Positions 36,174 to 45,299 are shown, counted from the stretch's first letter. The stretch: 64,000 nucleotides of DNA from JALHNI01 sp965229305 (GCA_965229305.1 CBDDIZ010000015.1:1-64000), one strand, 5' to 3'. Numbers and translations are program-made. Notes: generated by a model from the sequence alone, not told the origin.

Positions 36174-37283
36174 GTGCCGCTCTTCATTTGCATGACCGCT
36201 TTGGCCCTGGTGTTCAGCCAGGGCCAAAGTGTTTCTAACGAACAGATTTTTGCGTTGGCCGCGCGCGATTTGCAGGCGGGCCGCCTGACGGAAGCGCAGG
36301 CAGGATTTGAAAAGGTGTTGGCCGCTGAGCCGAATAACCTGGGGGCGCTGGGGAATCTGGGGGTGATCTATAACCGTCAGAATCGGCCGCAGAAAGCGAT
36401 TGAGGTGTACCAGCGAGCGCTGAAGCTGGCGCCGCGGGAGCAAGGGCTGCTGCTGAATCTGGGGCTGGCGCACCTGAAGCTGGATGACTGCGGACAGGCG
36501 AAGCCTTTGTTTGCGCGGCTGGCGGCGGTGAATGGGCCGCGGCAGAAACAGGCGCAAGAACTGCTGGCGATCTGCCAGTTGCAGACCGGGGAAACTGCAA
36601 CGGCGGTGAAGACGCTGGAGCAGTTGGCGCAGGGTCTGGATGCGACGCCGGGTGTGTATCATTTTTTGGCGCTGGCGTACGCGAAGCAGAAGGATCTGAC
36701 GCGGGCGCAGGCGGTGTTGGCGAAGCTGTTCGAGAAGCTGCCACCGGCGCAGGCGCATTTTCTCGAAGGGCAGGTCTGGTATGACTCGGCGATGTTCGAC
36801 CGGGCGCTGGCGAGTTTTGAGAAGGCGGAACAGGCGGATCCGAAGCTGCCGGGGCTGGCGCTCGAAGTGGGGAAAACGCAGATCAGTTTGCGGAATCCGG
36901 CGGCGGCGACAGAGCAGCTCAAGGCGGCGGTCGCCGCGGACGGGGCGGACGTCGAGGCACGGTATTTTCTGGGAGCGTTGCTGGTGCAGGAGGGGCAATA
37001 CGAGGAGGGCGCGCCGCTGCTGACGCAGGTGAGCGAGGCGCGGCCGGATCTGTGGGGGACGCACTACTACCTGGGGAAGGCGCAACTGGCTTTGGGGAAG
37101 CCGGCGCTGGCGTTGCCGCTGCTGCAGAAGGCGGCGGCGCGGGCGCCGAACGAGTCCGCGGTGCAGTATCAGTTAGGGCGGGCGCTGCAGGCCTTGGGAA
37201 GGAAAGCGGCGGCGCAGCAGGCGTTTGCGAAGGTGGCGAAGTTGAAGGCGCAGGGGAACGTCGAGACGATTGTGATGAAGTAG
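36174..37283 (+). CDS. Exported TPR-repeat protein
   Basis: A protein of 369 residues starting with GTG at 36174 (MPLFICMTALALVFSQGQS, a signal peptide); the ATG at 36192 is an alternative. At least eight tetratricopeptide repeats follow, for example NLGALGNLGVIYNRQNRPQK and KAIEVYQRALKLAPREQGLL. It lies ten bases after the Oar receptor gene, and this pairing is frequent in the phylum, so it may help that receptor in the periplasm (inference). Confidence 0.85.
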   Translation: MPLFICMTALALVFSQGQSVSNEQIFALAARDLQAGRLTEAQAGFEKVLAAEPNNLGALGNLGVIYNRQNRPQKAIEVYQRALKLAPREQGLLLNLGLAHLKLDDCGQAKPLFARLAAVNGPRQKQAQELLAICQLQTGETATAVKTLEQLAQGLDATPGVYHFLALAYAKQKDLTRAQAVLAKLFEKLPPAQAHFLEGQVWYDSAMFDRALASFEKAEQADPKLPGLALEVGKTQISLRNPAAATEQLKAAVAADGADVEARYFLGALLVQEGQYEEGAPLLTQVSEARPDLWGTHYYLGKAQLALGKPALALPLLQKAAARAPNESAVQYQLGRALQALGRKAAAQQAFAKVAKLKAQGNVETIVMK

Positions 37284-37359
37284 GGCAAAAATGACGAATT
37301 CTTGAGAATTCGGGCGGCTATGGCTCTGCGTGAGTAAAACGATGAGTTTTCGCTGAGGG

Positions 37360-37386
37360 TTGACCGGGCGAGTACGACCGTATACT
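37360..37386 (+). promoter_or_regulatory. Possible sigma-70 promoter of the PEP-CTERM gene
   Basis: TTGACC (37360-37365) and TATACT (37381-37386), spaced 15 bases, lie 17 bases before the start codon. The spacing is short, so it is only a candidate. Confidence 0.35.
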
Positions 37387-37402
37387 GTTCCCGGTTCCCT
37401 TT

Positions 37403-38095
37403 ATGAAAAACTCCTTACCTTTCCTTTTGCCTTTGGCTTTCATCGCGGCGGTGCCCGGTTGGGGCGCTTCCTGCGGGACCGTGGCGTCCCCTTCGTCCTG
37501 CATCGTAGTGGCTGGCTCGGTGCAGTACGAGTTCTCGAATTTCGCGTTGGGGAGCAGCAGCGCGCAGGGCGGCGCGACCGCCATAACGGCGGCGGACGTC
37601 GCGATTAGTGGCGTGACGGGCGGTGGCTTGACCGGGCTGCTGACATTCAGCCGGGCGGGCGGCGGGAGCTTCTTTGCGAATCCCGGACAGACGGTCGGTT
37701 TCACGGTGACCTATGACTTACTGGTGACGGCGCTTCTGCCGGGGACGGCGAATCTGGTGGCGCCGGCGACGGTGAGCCTGGGGCCGACCTCCAGTGTGGA
37801 TAACGGGTCGATTGCGCTGCAGATGATCCCGGCGAATCAGGGGAACGGGACGTCGTGCCTGGCGATTCTGTCGGATAAGTCTGATGACTGTGTGCTGCCG
37901 CCGGGGACGACGACTGCGTTGACGGTGGGCAATATCATGACGATCGTAGGGAATAGCGGGAATGCGGCGTTGCTCAACTACTCGAATCTGTTCAATGCGG
38001 AATTTACGGCTGAGCAGAGTTCCGGGGTGCCGGAGCCGTCGACGTTCCTGCTGCTGGGCGCGGGGCTGGTCGTTCTGCGGTTGCGGAGGCGTTAG
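37403..38095 (+). CDS. PEP-CTERM sorting domain protein
   Basis: A protein of 230 residues. It has a signal peptide (MKNSLPFLLPLAFIAAVPGWGA), a Gly/Ser/Thr-rich beta body with one likely disulfide (CGTVASPSSC), and the tail GVPEPSTFLLLGAGLVVLRL-RRR. It is a surface-directed exosortase substrate. The body has no recognised domain. It is convergent with the next gene, with a four-base stop overlap. Confidence 0.88.
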   Translation: MKNSLPFLLPLAFIAAVPGWGASCGTVASPSSCIVVAGSVQYEFSNFALGSSSAQGGATAITAADVAISGVTGGGLTGLLTFSRAGGGSFFANPGQTVGFTVTYDLLVTALLPGTANLVAPATVSLGPTSSVDNGSIALQMIPANQGNGTSCLAILSDKSDDCVLPPGTTTALTVGNIMTIVGNSGNAALLNYSNLFNAEFTAEQSSGVPEPSTFLLLGAGLVVLRLRRR

Positions 38096-40035
38096 GGACG
38101 GAGAATGAGGCGGGTTCGATTGCTGGAGCGCGAACCCGCTTCCAGGTAGATTTCGGCGGGGCCGGCGTTGACGATGGCGGGCAGTTCGAACTCGATGACA
38201 TAGAAGCCGACGTAGCCGGGGGCGAGCGTCGCTTTGGTGACCGTAAGCGGTACGCGGTCGAGGTAGACTTTCACGGGGGCGAGAACGCGGGGGGCGTTAT
38301 CGAGGGGGGCGGGAACGCCGGTGGGCCAATCGGGGACGACGCGGCCGAGGCCGGCGGCGAGAATCTGGATGCGCATGCCGGGGCGGGCGGGGGTGGAGGC
38401 GTCCAGGAGCAGGCCGGAGTCGGCATCGATGATCATGGGGGTGCCGTCGCGGTCGACGAAGATGGCCGGGGCGGTGGGTTCGAGCGGCAGGCGTACGTTG
38501 AGCCGATCCGCCTGGAGGGCGAGGGCGTCGCCCTGAGCTTCGAAGGGGACCTGGACCTGAGTTTCGTCGGGGCTGGAGGCGAGGATAGGCACAACGCGAT
38601 CGCCGGTGCGGGCTTGGCGAACCTGGCTGCCCACGAGGCTGAGGAGACTGCCGGGGGCGGCGGAGCGAGCGGCGTAGTCAGCGGAACTGACGAAGCGAGG
38701 ATCGCCGCGGCGGTGCGGGGCGTTGGTGGCGTAGATGCCGTAACCGTCCACGGCGACATAGACTTGCGTGTGCGAGCGATTCAACTGGACGTCGAAGACA
38801 GGGGCGGCGGGCAGATTGCCGGGCAGCTTTTCCCAGGTGGAAGCGGGTCCGCGAGCGCGCAGGTCGGTTTTGGTCCAGAAAACGCCATCGGCGGTGGCGA
38901 CGTAGAGGGCGCCGGAGAGGTCGAAGGTGACGCCGTAGGCACGGCCCGCGGGCAGATCCGAAGAGAGGTCGTCCCAATTGATGCCGCCGTTAACGGTGCG
39001 CCAGACGCGGGAACCGCGATCGGCGGCCACGGTAGCTACGGCGATGGTGGGTTCGGCAGGGTCCACGGAGAGGGCGGTGATCGGGCCGCCGGAGTTCTGC
39101 GGGGCCGGACGCCAACTGACTCCAGCATCGGGGGAGACGAAAAGCCGGCCGTCGCCGGTGCCGGCATAGTAATAGTCGCCGGCGGCGACCGCGGCGGTGA
39201 CCGGGGCACGCAACAGGCCGACGAGGCGGGCGCGGAGTTCAGCGGCGGTGGTGGCAGCTTTGCCGCCGGGACGCCAAGCGATCTTTTCGCCGGGCTGCCA
39301 GGTGACGCCGCCGGGGATGCCAACGACTTCGACTTCGAGGCCATTCATGCCTTCGGGAAGGCGGTGAATGCGGCGAGCGGCGAAATTCGGAAGATTCTGA
39401 TTCAGGCCGTCCCAGGTGACGCCGCCGTCGAGCGAGCGCCAAAGGCCGGTTTCGGTGGCTGCAGTGAGCTCTTCGGAGTCGGTGGGGGATACGGCCAGAT
39501 CCAGGACGTTCGAACCGAGGATCGAGTGGCCCTGGACGTTGGTGAGATTGCGCCAGGTGAGGCCGGCGTCGTCCGAGCGCCAAGCGTCGTTGCCGAAGGC
39601 GTAAAGGCGAGCGTTGTTATTGGGAGCTTCGAGGACGCGGGCGCCGAGTTCGGGTACGCGGCCATCGGTGCGCCAGCGTTTGGCGGGTTCGGCGATGGGG
39701 CCGTTGACAGGATTCGGGAGCCATTTGTCGCCGTCCGAGGACAGGAAGCGGCGACCGTCGCGGGTCTCAATGGAGAGGACTCCGTCGACGTACGAGACAT
39801 GGATGACAGCGCCGGTGGCGAGAGCGGGCAGGCCGAGGTCAAGGTTGCTGGAGCCGAGCTTCCGCCAGTCGAGCGAGGGCGCCGGCGCGGGAGCTTGGGC
39901 GAGGGCGACCGAGGTGGCGAGAAGTCCGAGGAGACTCAAGGCGAGTCCGGAGGTCTTTCTCTGCGGTGTCGGAAACCTCAGCAGGTCCGTGGCCGTTGTT
40001 AAATATGTGCGAATCCAACGCGTCGGCGTGGGCAT
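38092..40035 (-). CDS. Exported BNR/sialidase-like propeller with Solibacter C-terminal domain
   Basis: A protein of 647 residues from the ATG at 40035. After a signal or anchor region (LALSLLGLLATSVALAQA) come repeated BNR/Asp-box elements: RSDDAGLTWRNLT, RSLDGGVTWDGLN, VSPDAGVSWRPAP and RTVNGGINWDDLS. They suggest a Vps10/sialidase-like propeller. From about residue 445 the TIGR03437-type domain begins (VSSADYAARSAAPGSLLSLVG, then IQILAAGLGRV, then the APGYVGFYVIEFELP end). That domain is typical of Solibacter-group secreted proteins; its role is unknown. No sialidase catalytic set was checked. Confidence 0.8.
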   Translation of the reverse strand: MPTPTRWIRTYLTTATDLLRFPTPQRKTSGLALSLLGLLATSVALAQAPAPAPSLDWRKLGSSNLDLGLPALATGAVIHVSYVDGVLSIETRDGRRFLSSDGDKWLPNPVNGPIAEPAKRWRTDGRVPELGARVLEAPNNNARLYAFGNDAWRSDDAGLTWRNLTNVQGHSILGSNVLDLAVSPTDSEELTAATETGLWRSLDGGVTWDGLNQNLPNFAARRIHRLPEGMNGLEVEVVGIPGGVTWQPGEKIAWRPGGKAATTAAELRARLVGLLRAPVTAAVAAGDYYYAGTGDGRLFVSPDAGVSWRPAPQNSGGPITALSVDPAEPTIAVATVAADRGSRVWRTVNGGINWDDLSSDLPAGRAYGVTFDLSGALYVATADGVFWTKTDLRARGPASTWEKLPGNLPAAPVFDVQLNRSHTQVYVAVDGYGIYATNAPHRRGDPRFVSSADYAARSAAPGSLLSLVGSQVRQARTGDRVVPILASSPDETQVQVPFEAQGDALALQADRLNVRLPLEPTAPAIFVDRDGTPMIIDADSGLLLDASTPARPGMRIQILAAGLGRVVPDWPTGVPAPLDNAPRVLAPVKVYLDRVPLTVTKATLAPGYVGFYVIEFELPAIVNAGPAEIYLEAGSRSSNRTRLILRP

Positions 40036-40201
40036 GAAGCAAAACCGGGTCGAACGGACACAGCTAGCATGTCCATTATACCTACCTCCTATCGGCCGGA
40101 GGCGGCGCAAACTCAAGAGTTTATTCCTAGAACCCGAAATGTACGCCATGGCACCTAATCTGCTCTGCAATTTGATGGTAAACTGACGATCTACTGGTCA
40201 G

Positions 40202-41047
40202 ATGTGTCACCACAGCACAATTCGGACGACGATGGGTACCGGTAGGGGTACGGTCGTGGCGGCTTGTTTGCTGCTTTTGGGCTTGACACAGGTGGGTTTC
40301 GCCCAATTGTTGCCGAATTTCGGTCCGGCGACGGGGGCATCGGCGGCCCAAGTGGTTTCGATCACGGGACAAGTCGGTACTTTCAAGGACGGGAATCCGT
40401 GGGCGCTGCGCGTGGGCGACTCGGTGGCACCGCGCCAGGAAGTCTCAAGTGGGCCGGACGGGCACGCCGTCTTCTCTCTGCCCGATGGCAGCACTTTTGA
40501 ACTTTTCCCGAATTCTCGCGCGACGTTTCGCGCCAGCACCGGTAGTGTGACCGACTTGCTCGATCTGTGGATCGGGCGGGTGAAGGTACACATTCAGAAG
40601 CTGGGCGGCCGGCCGAACCCGAACCGGGTGACGACGCCGACGGCGGTAATCTCGGTGCGCGGCACGATCTTCGACGTGACGGTGGAAGAAGAAGACGTGA
40701 CGCTGGTGCTGGTGGAAGAAGGTCAGGTGGCGGTGCAACATGCGCTGCTGCCGTATGGCGAACCCCGCCTGCTGAACGCCGGTGACTATCTGCGGGTTTA
40801 CAAGAATGATCCGCTGGTGAAGAATCGCTTCGACAAAGGCGCGGTCGGCCAGCGCATCTTCAATGCTTTGATGGACATGTTCCTGTATCGGCCCAAGGGC
40901 ATGCCGGGTCCGACGGGCGGTGGCCCGTCGTCGACGCCGTTGCCTGGCGGTGGTGGTCCGTCGACCACGCCTCTGCCTGGCGATACGGGCGGTGGCGGTC
41001 CGACGCCTCCTCCTCCCGCCCCTCCGCCGCCTCCGCCTGGCTTCTAA
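40202..41047 (+). CDS. FecR-domain protein with proline-rich tail, exported
   Basis: A protein of 281 residues. After a signal peptide (about residues 12-35, VVAACLLLLGLTQVGFAQ) comes a FecR-like domain: VGDSVAPRQEVSSGPDGHAV, FSLPDGSTFELFPNSRATF and TPTAVISVRGTIFDVTV. The tail consists of GG and SSTPLPG/STTPLPG repeats and then nearly pure proline. Here FecR is not an anti-sigma factor, since no sigma gene or transmembrane helix is next to it; a structural or surface role is likelier. The start could also be the ATG at 40232. Confidence 0.8.
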   Translation: MCHHSTIRTTMGTGRGTVVAACLLLLGLTQVGFAQLLPNFGPATGASAAQVVSITGQVGTFKDGNPWALRVGDSVAPRQEVSSGPDGHAVFSLPDGSTFELFPNSRATFRASTGSVTDLLDLWIGRVKVHIQKLGGRPNPNRVTTPTAVISVRGTIFDVTVEEEDVTLVLVEEGQVAVQHALLPYGEPRLLNAGDYLRVYKNDPLVKNRFDKGAVGQRIFNALMDMFLYRPKGMPGPTGGGPSSTPLPGGGGPSTTPLPGDTGGGGPTPPPPAPPPPPPGF

Positions 41048-42273
41048 GCCTGCGGCTGCCTGTCGGCAGTTGAGACGCGGTCCTCGCTCCTAAACCAATC
41101 CCGAAACCGAAAGCCGTTGATGAGCCGGATCGGCACGTCGTCGACGGTGCGGACGTTTTGCTGCGTGCCGCAGATGATCCAATGCTCGTCGGCCGCGGTG
41201 GGGCCAAGCCAGGGGTGGACTTTGCGGATTTGGCGGCTGGCGGAGGCGTCGGGGTATTCGGCCCACTTAGCCTCAGCCAGCCGGATCTTCCCATTGTGGG
41301 CAATCAGAAAATCGACCTCGGTGCCGTGGGCGTCGCGAAGGAAATAGACCTTGGCGGCGGTGGCGCGGACGTTGCGCGCGCGCATCATCTCGCCGAGGAC
41401 GAAGGTCTCCCAGATGCTGCCGATTTGGTGGGAGCGCAGGACGGCGGCCGGCGAGTCGTAGCCGAGTAAGAAGCAGAGCAGGCCAGTGTCGCGGAAGTAG
41501 AGCTTCGGGGTGCGAATCATGCGCTTGCCGATGTTGGCGAACCAGGGTTCGAGCAGGGTGACCAGGTGTGAAGCCTCAAGGACGGACATCCATTCGCTGG
41601 CGGTGGAAACGGCGATGCCCACGTCGCGGGCGAGCTCGGAAAGGTTCAGAAGCTGGCCGTTGCGGGCAGCGCAGGAGCGGACGAAGCGCTCGTAGTTGCG
41701 CAGTTTGCCGACGTTGATCATCTGGCGGAGGTCGCGTTCGAGGTAGGTGGCGACGTAGCTGGCGAAGAACGCCTGGGCGTCGAGGTCGGGGGCGCGGTGG
41801 AGTTCGGGGTAGCCGCCACGCCAGAGGTAGTTGCCCATCTTGATGTCGGCGGTGGAGGGGTGGTCCTGGAGTTCGTGAATGGAGAGCGAGTCTAGCTCGA
41901 GGACGGCGACGCGGTCGGCGAGACTTTCGCTGACCTGCTCCATCAGGTTGAACTTTTGAGAGCCGGTGAGGAGAAAGCGGCCCATGGTATGGCGACGGGC
42001 ATCGATCCGGGCCTTGAAATGGCGGAAGAGGGAGGGAGCGTATTGGACCTCGTCGATGATGAGGGGTTCGGGGAGTTGATCGAGGAGTGATTCGGGGTTT
42101 TGGGTGGCTTGCTCGGCGGTGGAGGGTAGGTCGAGCGAGATGAAGGAGGCGTGGGGAAAGGCGGCTTGGAGGAGCGAGGTTTTGCCGGCTTGGCGGGCGC
42201 CGGTGAGCACGAGTGCCGGGAATTGGGTGGCGAGGCGACGGAGACTGTCAGCCATGTGCCTATGAATGAGCAT
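41044..42273 (-). CDS. AAA ATPase with DUF4143 domain
   Basis: A protein of 409 residues. Walker A is TGARQAGKTSLL and Walker B is PLIIDEVQYAP, with sensor 1 FLLTGSQKF. A winged helix follows (LARDVGIAVSTASEWMSVLE), then the C-terminal DUF4143 nuclease-like region (TEVDFLIAHNGKIRLAEAKW). These ATPases are widespread, often mobile and of unproven role. The start codon is directly preceded by the first of a set of 35-base palindromic repeats (42275-42309). The end overlaps the FecR gene by four bases. Confidence 0.9.
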   Translation of the reverse strand: MLIHRHMADSLRRLATQFPALVLTGARQAGKTSLLQAAFPHASFISLDLPSTAEQATQNPESLLDQLPEPLIIDEVQYAPSLFRHFKARIDARRHTMGRFLLTGSQKFNLMEQVSESLADRVAVLELDSLSIHELQDHPSTADIKMGNYLWRGGYPELHRAPDLDAQAFFASYVATYLERDLRQMINVGKLRNYERFVRSCAARNGQLLNLSELARDVGIAVSTASEWMSVLEASHLVTLLEPWFANIGKRMIRTPKLYFRDTGLLCFLLGYDSPAAVLRSHQIGSIWETFVLGEMMRARNVRATAAKVYFLRDAHGTEVDFLIAHNGKIRLAEAKWAEYPDASASRQIRKVHPWLGPTAADEHWIICGTQQNVRTVDDVPIRLINGFRFRDWFRSEDRVSTADRQPQA

Positions 42274-42274
42274 G

Positions 42275-42309
42275 TTGGATAACTTTCGATGTTAGCGTAG
42301 CATATCCGG
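42275..42309. repeat. 35-base palindromic repeat, copy 1
   Basis: It begins TTGGATAACTTTCGATG and ends ATATCCGG. The left half is intact; the right half is decayed. It lies immediately upstream of the DUF4143 start codon. Confidence 0.65.
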
Positions 42310-42388
42310 GGCTGAATGGGGCGAGTCGGGGAGGCGGAGCGGTGTTTGCCGAGGACCTTAGCGAGGGCGAGATTAGCCAAAGAAGGTG

Positions 42389-42423
42389 TTGGACATTGTT
42401 TGAAGGAATCGAAGATTATCCGG
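42389..42423. repeat. 35-base palindromic repeat, copy 2
   Basis: It begins TTGGACATTGTTTGA and ends GGAATCGAAGATTATCCGG. The right half is identical to copy 4. Confidence 0.7.
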
Positions 42424-42495
42424 AGAATTGCCCGGAGGAGTTGGTGGAGGGTGGTTCGATCTGATCTAGGGGCTGGACTGTTGAAAGAAAGTATG

Positions 42496-42530
42496 TTGGC
42501 GGGTGTTTGATTATGTCGAAGATTAGCCGG
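42496..42530. repeat. 35-base palindromic repeat, copy 3
   Basis: It begins TTGGCGGGTGTTTGAT and ends GTCGAAGATTAGCCGG. It is more diverged but has the same length and the same end words. Confidence 0.6.
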
Positions 42531-42605
42531 TATTTGGCGGCAGATGGATGGCTGAGGGCGAGTTTCGCGGAGTTGGGGGACGCAGTAATGGGACTTAATG
42601 GCGTG

Positions 42606-42640
42606 TTGGAGGAGGAGGTTGTTCGGTGAAATTATAGGTG
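42606..42640. repeat. Doubtful fifth repeat copy
   Basis: TTGGA occurs at exactly the position expected from the spacing, and GAAATTAT resembles the right arm shifted by one base. The rest does not match. Confidence 0.25.
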
Positions 42641-42716
42641 GGTGCGAGATCCATTGGGGAGAGGAAAGACTCTGGGAGGGCTAAAAATTGTCCTTATCCA
42701 ACTGAATGGGAATGAC

Positions 42717-42751
42717 TTGGACAACTTTCGATGGAATCGAAGATTATCCGG
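42717..42751. repeat. 35-base palindromic repeat, copy 4 (best hairpin)
   Basis: It begins TTGGACAACTTTCGAT, has the loop GGA, and ends ATCGAAGATTATCCGG. Fourteen of sixteen positions pair if G-U pairs are allowed. It lies four bases past the feoB stop; no T-run follows on the feoB strand. Confidence 0.75.
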
Positions 42752-42754
42752 GGT

Positions 42755-44638
42755 CTAGCGAAAGAGGTTGGAGATGAGGACATTGGTGGCGAGGGCGCCG
42801 AAGTAGGCGAGGAAGGTCATGTAGGCGAACTGGATCATGGGCCAACGCCACCCGGCGGTTTCGCGACGGACGACAGCGATGGTGGAGGCGCATTGCATGG
42901 CAAAGGCAAAGAAGACGAGAAGGGCCCAGGCGCCGCCGAGGGTAAGGTCCTGATGGACGCGGTCGCGGAGTGCGACGGAGTTCTCGTCGCCTTCGGTGTT
43001 GTAGATGGTGGCCAGGGTGCTGACCATCATCTCGCGGGCGCCGAAGACGCAGGCGACGATGCCGACGCCGATGCGCCAGTTGAAGCCGAGGGGCTTGAGG
43101 ACTGGCTCAACGGCATGACCAATCTGGCCGGCGACGCTCTCTTCGATGGGGACCGACTTCCCTTCCCGGACGGGAATGTGGGCGAGGAACCAGAAGACGA
43201 CGGTCATCACGAGGATGACGGTGCCAGCGCGCTTGAGGAAAGCGATGGCGCGATCGTAAAGGCGGTAGCCGACGGTGCGCCAGGTAGGCCAGCGGTAGGG
43301 CGGCATCTCCAGGACAAAGGGTGAGGCTTCGCTCTTGAGGACTGAAGACTTCAGGAGCTTGGCGGTGAGAATGGCGGCGACGAAGCTCAGGGCATATAAA
43401 CCGATGAGGGCGAAGGCGCGGGAGTCGATCGGGCCGAAGACGGGCTGCTGGGGAATGAACGCTGCGATGACAAGGGCGTAGATGGGGAGCCGGGCGGCGC
43501 AGGTCATCAGCGGGGCGATCAGAATGGTGGTGAGGCGATCGCGCTTGTTTTCAATGGTACGCGTGGCGAGGATGGCGGGGACGGCGCAGGCGTGCGCGGA
43601 GAGCAGAGGGATGAAGCTCTTACCTTGGAGGCCGACGCGGGCCATGGTGCGGTCGGCGATGAGAGCGGCCCGGGCGAGATAGCCGGAGTCCTCGAGAAGG
43701 CCGATGAAGAGAAACAAGAGCAGGATTTGCGGAAGGAAGACGACGACCGCGCCAACGCCGCCGAGGACGCCTTCAATTAAGAGGGCTCGGAGGGGCGATT
43801 CGGGAAGCGCGGCTTCGATCAAACGTCCGGCGGAGTTGATCAGGCTTTGGATGGCCTCCATGCCGGGCTCCGCCCAGGTGAAAATGCTCTGAAAAACGAA
43901 GAGCACGACGGCGAGGAAGATGAGGACACCCCAGACGGGGTGCAGGAAAACTTTGTCGAGGCGGCGGGTCCAAAGGGGAGGAGCGGGGGCGCGGTAACCG
44001 GCGCGCTCGCCCATGCGGGCGGCCCAGCGTCGGCATTGGGGGACGTCCTGGAGGACGGGCAACTGGACGGGTTTGGGCGGGGCTACGGCGCGCTCCTCGA
44101 GGAAGGCGCGAATCTCTTTGACGCCTTCGCCGGTGGTGGCGGTGCTCAGGACGACGGGGACGCCGAGTTCGGCTCGGAGCTTGTCGAGGTCGACGCTACC
44201 ACCACGACGCCGGAGGTCGTCGGCCATGTTGAGGACGATCAGGGTGGGCAGGCCGAGGCTGAGGATGGGAGCGGCGAGGGCCAGGTTGCGCGCCAGGTTC
44301 GTGGCGTCGACGATGAGGAGGATGGCGTCGGGGGCGGCGACGCCGGGCATGACGCCGGTGAGAACGTCGTGGGTGACGCGTTCGTCTTCGGAGACGGGGT
44401 TGAGGGCGTAGATGCCGGGCAGGTCGATGAGGGAGACTTCGCGGCCGTCATCGAAGCGTACGCGGCCGACGTGGCTTTCGACGGTGACGCCGGGATAGTT
44501 GCCGACTTTCTGGCGAAGGCCGGTGAGGGAGTTGAAAAGAGTGGATTTGCCGGCGTTGGGGGAGCCCACGATGGCGACCGTGTAAGGGCCGGCCGAGGAG
44601 TTCGGGGCAGCGGGGGCCAACTGCGGAAGGGCGCTCAT
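42755..44638 (-). CDS. feoB: Ferrous iron transporter FeoB
   Basis: A protein of about 627 residues with the ATG at 44638. The N-terminal GTPase has G1 GSPNAGKST, G3 DLPG, G4 NMAD and G5-like STATTGEG. The membrane part has two Gate motifs (GVGAVVVFLPQILLLF, LSAHACAVPAILATRTI) and the closing region with FGAREMMVSTLATIY. It takes up Fe2+ across the inner membrane. The length is shorter than E. coli FeoB (773) but common. It is the third gene of feoA-bfr-feoB on the minus strand. Confidence 0.95.
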   Translation of the reverse strand: MSALPQLAPAAPNSSAGPYTVAIVGSPNAGKSTLFNSLTGLRQKVGNYPGVTVESHVGRVRFDDGREVSLIDLPGIYALNPVSEDERVTHDVLTGVMPGVAAPDAILLIVDATNLARNLALAAPILSLGLPTLIVLNMADDLRRRGGSVDLDKLRAELGVPVVLSTATTGEGVKEIRAFLEERAVAPPKPVQLPVLQDVPQCRRWAARMGERAGYRAPAPPLWTRRLDKVFLHPVWGVLIFLAVVLFVFQSIFTWAEPGMEAIQSLINSAGRLIEAALPESPLRALLIEGVLGGVGAVVVFLPQILLLFLFIGLLEDSGYLARAALIADRTMARVGLQGKSFIPLLSAHACAVPAILATRTIENKRDRLTTILIAPLMTCAARLPIYALVIAAFIPQQPVFGPIDSRAFALIGLYALSFVAAILTAKLLKSSVLKSEASPFVLEMPPYRWPTWRTVGYRLYDRAIAFLKRAGTVILVMTVVFWFLAHIPVREGKSVPIEESVAGQIGHAVEPVLKPLGFNWRIGVGIVACVFGAREMMVSTLATIYNTEGDENSVALRDRVHQDLTLGGAWALLVFFAFAMQCASTIAVVRRETAGWRWPMIQFAYMTFLAYFGALATNVLISNLFR

Positions 44639-44697
44639 AACGACAATCAACTGCAACTACAGTCTACCGCCGTCAGCGCGCCCGCCGTAACAGATTT

Positions 44698-45174
44698 CTA
44701 AGCTTCTGGTTCTACTTGTTGGGCTAAATAGTGTGGATAGCCCATTTCGGCGATCAAATGCAGCTGAGCTTCCAGGCGGTCGGCGTGTTCCTCTTCGTCC
44801 TTGAGGATGAGCTCAAGAAGTTCCCGCGAACCATTGTCATGTTCGGCGACGGAGGTTGCGATGGCCGCGTTGAGGCGCTTGATGGCTTCGACTTCGAGAG
44901 CCAGGTCGTTTTCGAGCTGCTCTTTGACGGTCTGCCCGATTTTCAGCGGGTACAGTTCCTGCATGTTCGGCGAACCATCCAGGAAAAGCATACGTTCCAA
45001 AAGCTTTTCGGCGTGCTTCATCTCGCCGATGGCTTCCATTTTGGTGATCTTAGCGAGCTTGCCGTAGCCCCAGTTTTCGCACATTTCGGCGTGCAGGATG
45101 TATTGGCTAATGGCGGTGAGCTCCGCCTTCAGCGACTCCTGGAGACAATCGATGACTTTCGCGCTGCCCTTCAT
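44698..45174 (-). CDS. bfr: Bacterioferritin
   Basis: A protein of 158 residues. The four-helix ferritin fold shows the ELTAISQYILHAEMCENWG start, and EMKHAEKLLERMLFLDGSPN contains Met52, the heme ligand that separates Bfr from other ferritins. Ferroxidase Glu/His ligands are present (E18, E51, H54, E94, E127, H130 by alignment with the family). It stores iron as a ferric core in a 24-mer. It sits between feoA and feoB, so import and storage are encoded together. Two direct CTGCAAA words lie upstream. Confidence 0.95.
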   Translation of the reverse strand: MKGSAKVIDCLQESLKAELTAISQYILHAEMCENWGYGKLAKITKMEAIGEMKHAEKLLERMLFLDGSPNMQELYPLKIGQTVKEQLENDLALEVEAIKRLNAAIATSVAEHDNGSRELLELILKDEEEHADRLEAQLHLIAEMGYPHYLAQQVEPEA

Positions 45175-45278
45175 TCCTCATAGCTTAACAGCCAAATGCA
45201 AAGGAAGAGGGGTGGAAGTGGGAGGGGGCGAATGAGTTGCACGCGAAATGGCGCGAGGGGTCTGGTACTAGGCCATTC

Positions 45279-45299
45279 CTGCAAATCACTTTCTGCAAA
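45279..45299. promoter_or_regulatory. Direct repeat CTGCAAA in the feoA-bfr gap
   Basis: CTGCAAA at 45279-45285 and 45293-45299 is spaced 14 bases, about 105-125 bases upstream of bfr. It could be an operator; it does not match a Fur box. Confidence 0.3.

Larger units (their letters stand above)
42274..42754. other. Non-coding gap filled by spaced palindromic repeats
   Basis: No gene is seen in these 481 bases between the DUF4143 gene start and the feoB stop. The gap holds four clear and one doubtful 35-base repeats, listed separately, at starts 42275, 42389, 42496, (42606) and 42717. The sequence between them shows no similarity from unit to unit and is less GC-rich than the flanking genes. 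Confidence 0.7.

Noticed and set aside
40202..41047. FecR as an anti-sigma iron regulator
   Set aside because: No sigma factor or receptor gene is adjacent and the protein has a signal peptide and a Pro-rich tail instead of an inner-membrane helix.
42275..42751. Degenerate CRISPR array in the feoB-DUF4143 gap
   Set aside because: The repeats are diverged among themselves, the intervals are 72 bases or longer and no cas genes are near; palindromic hairpins fit better.
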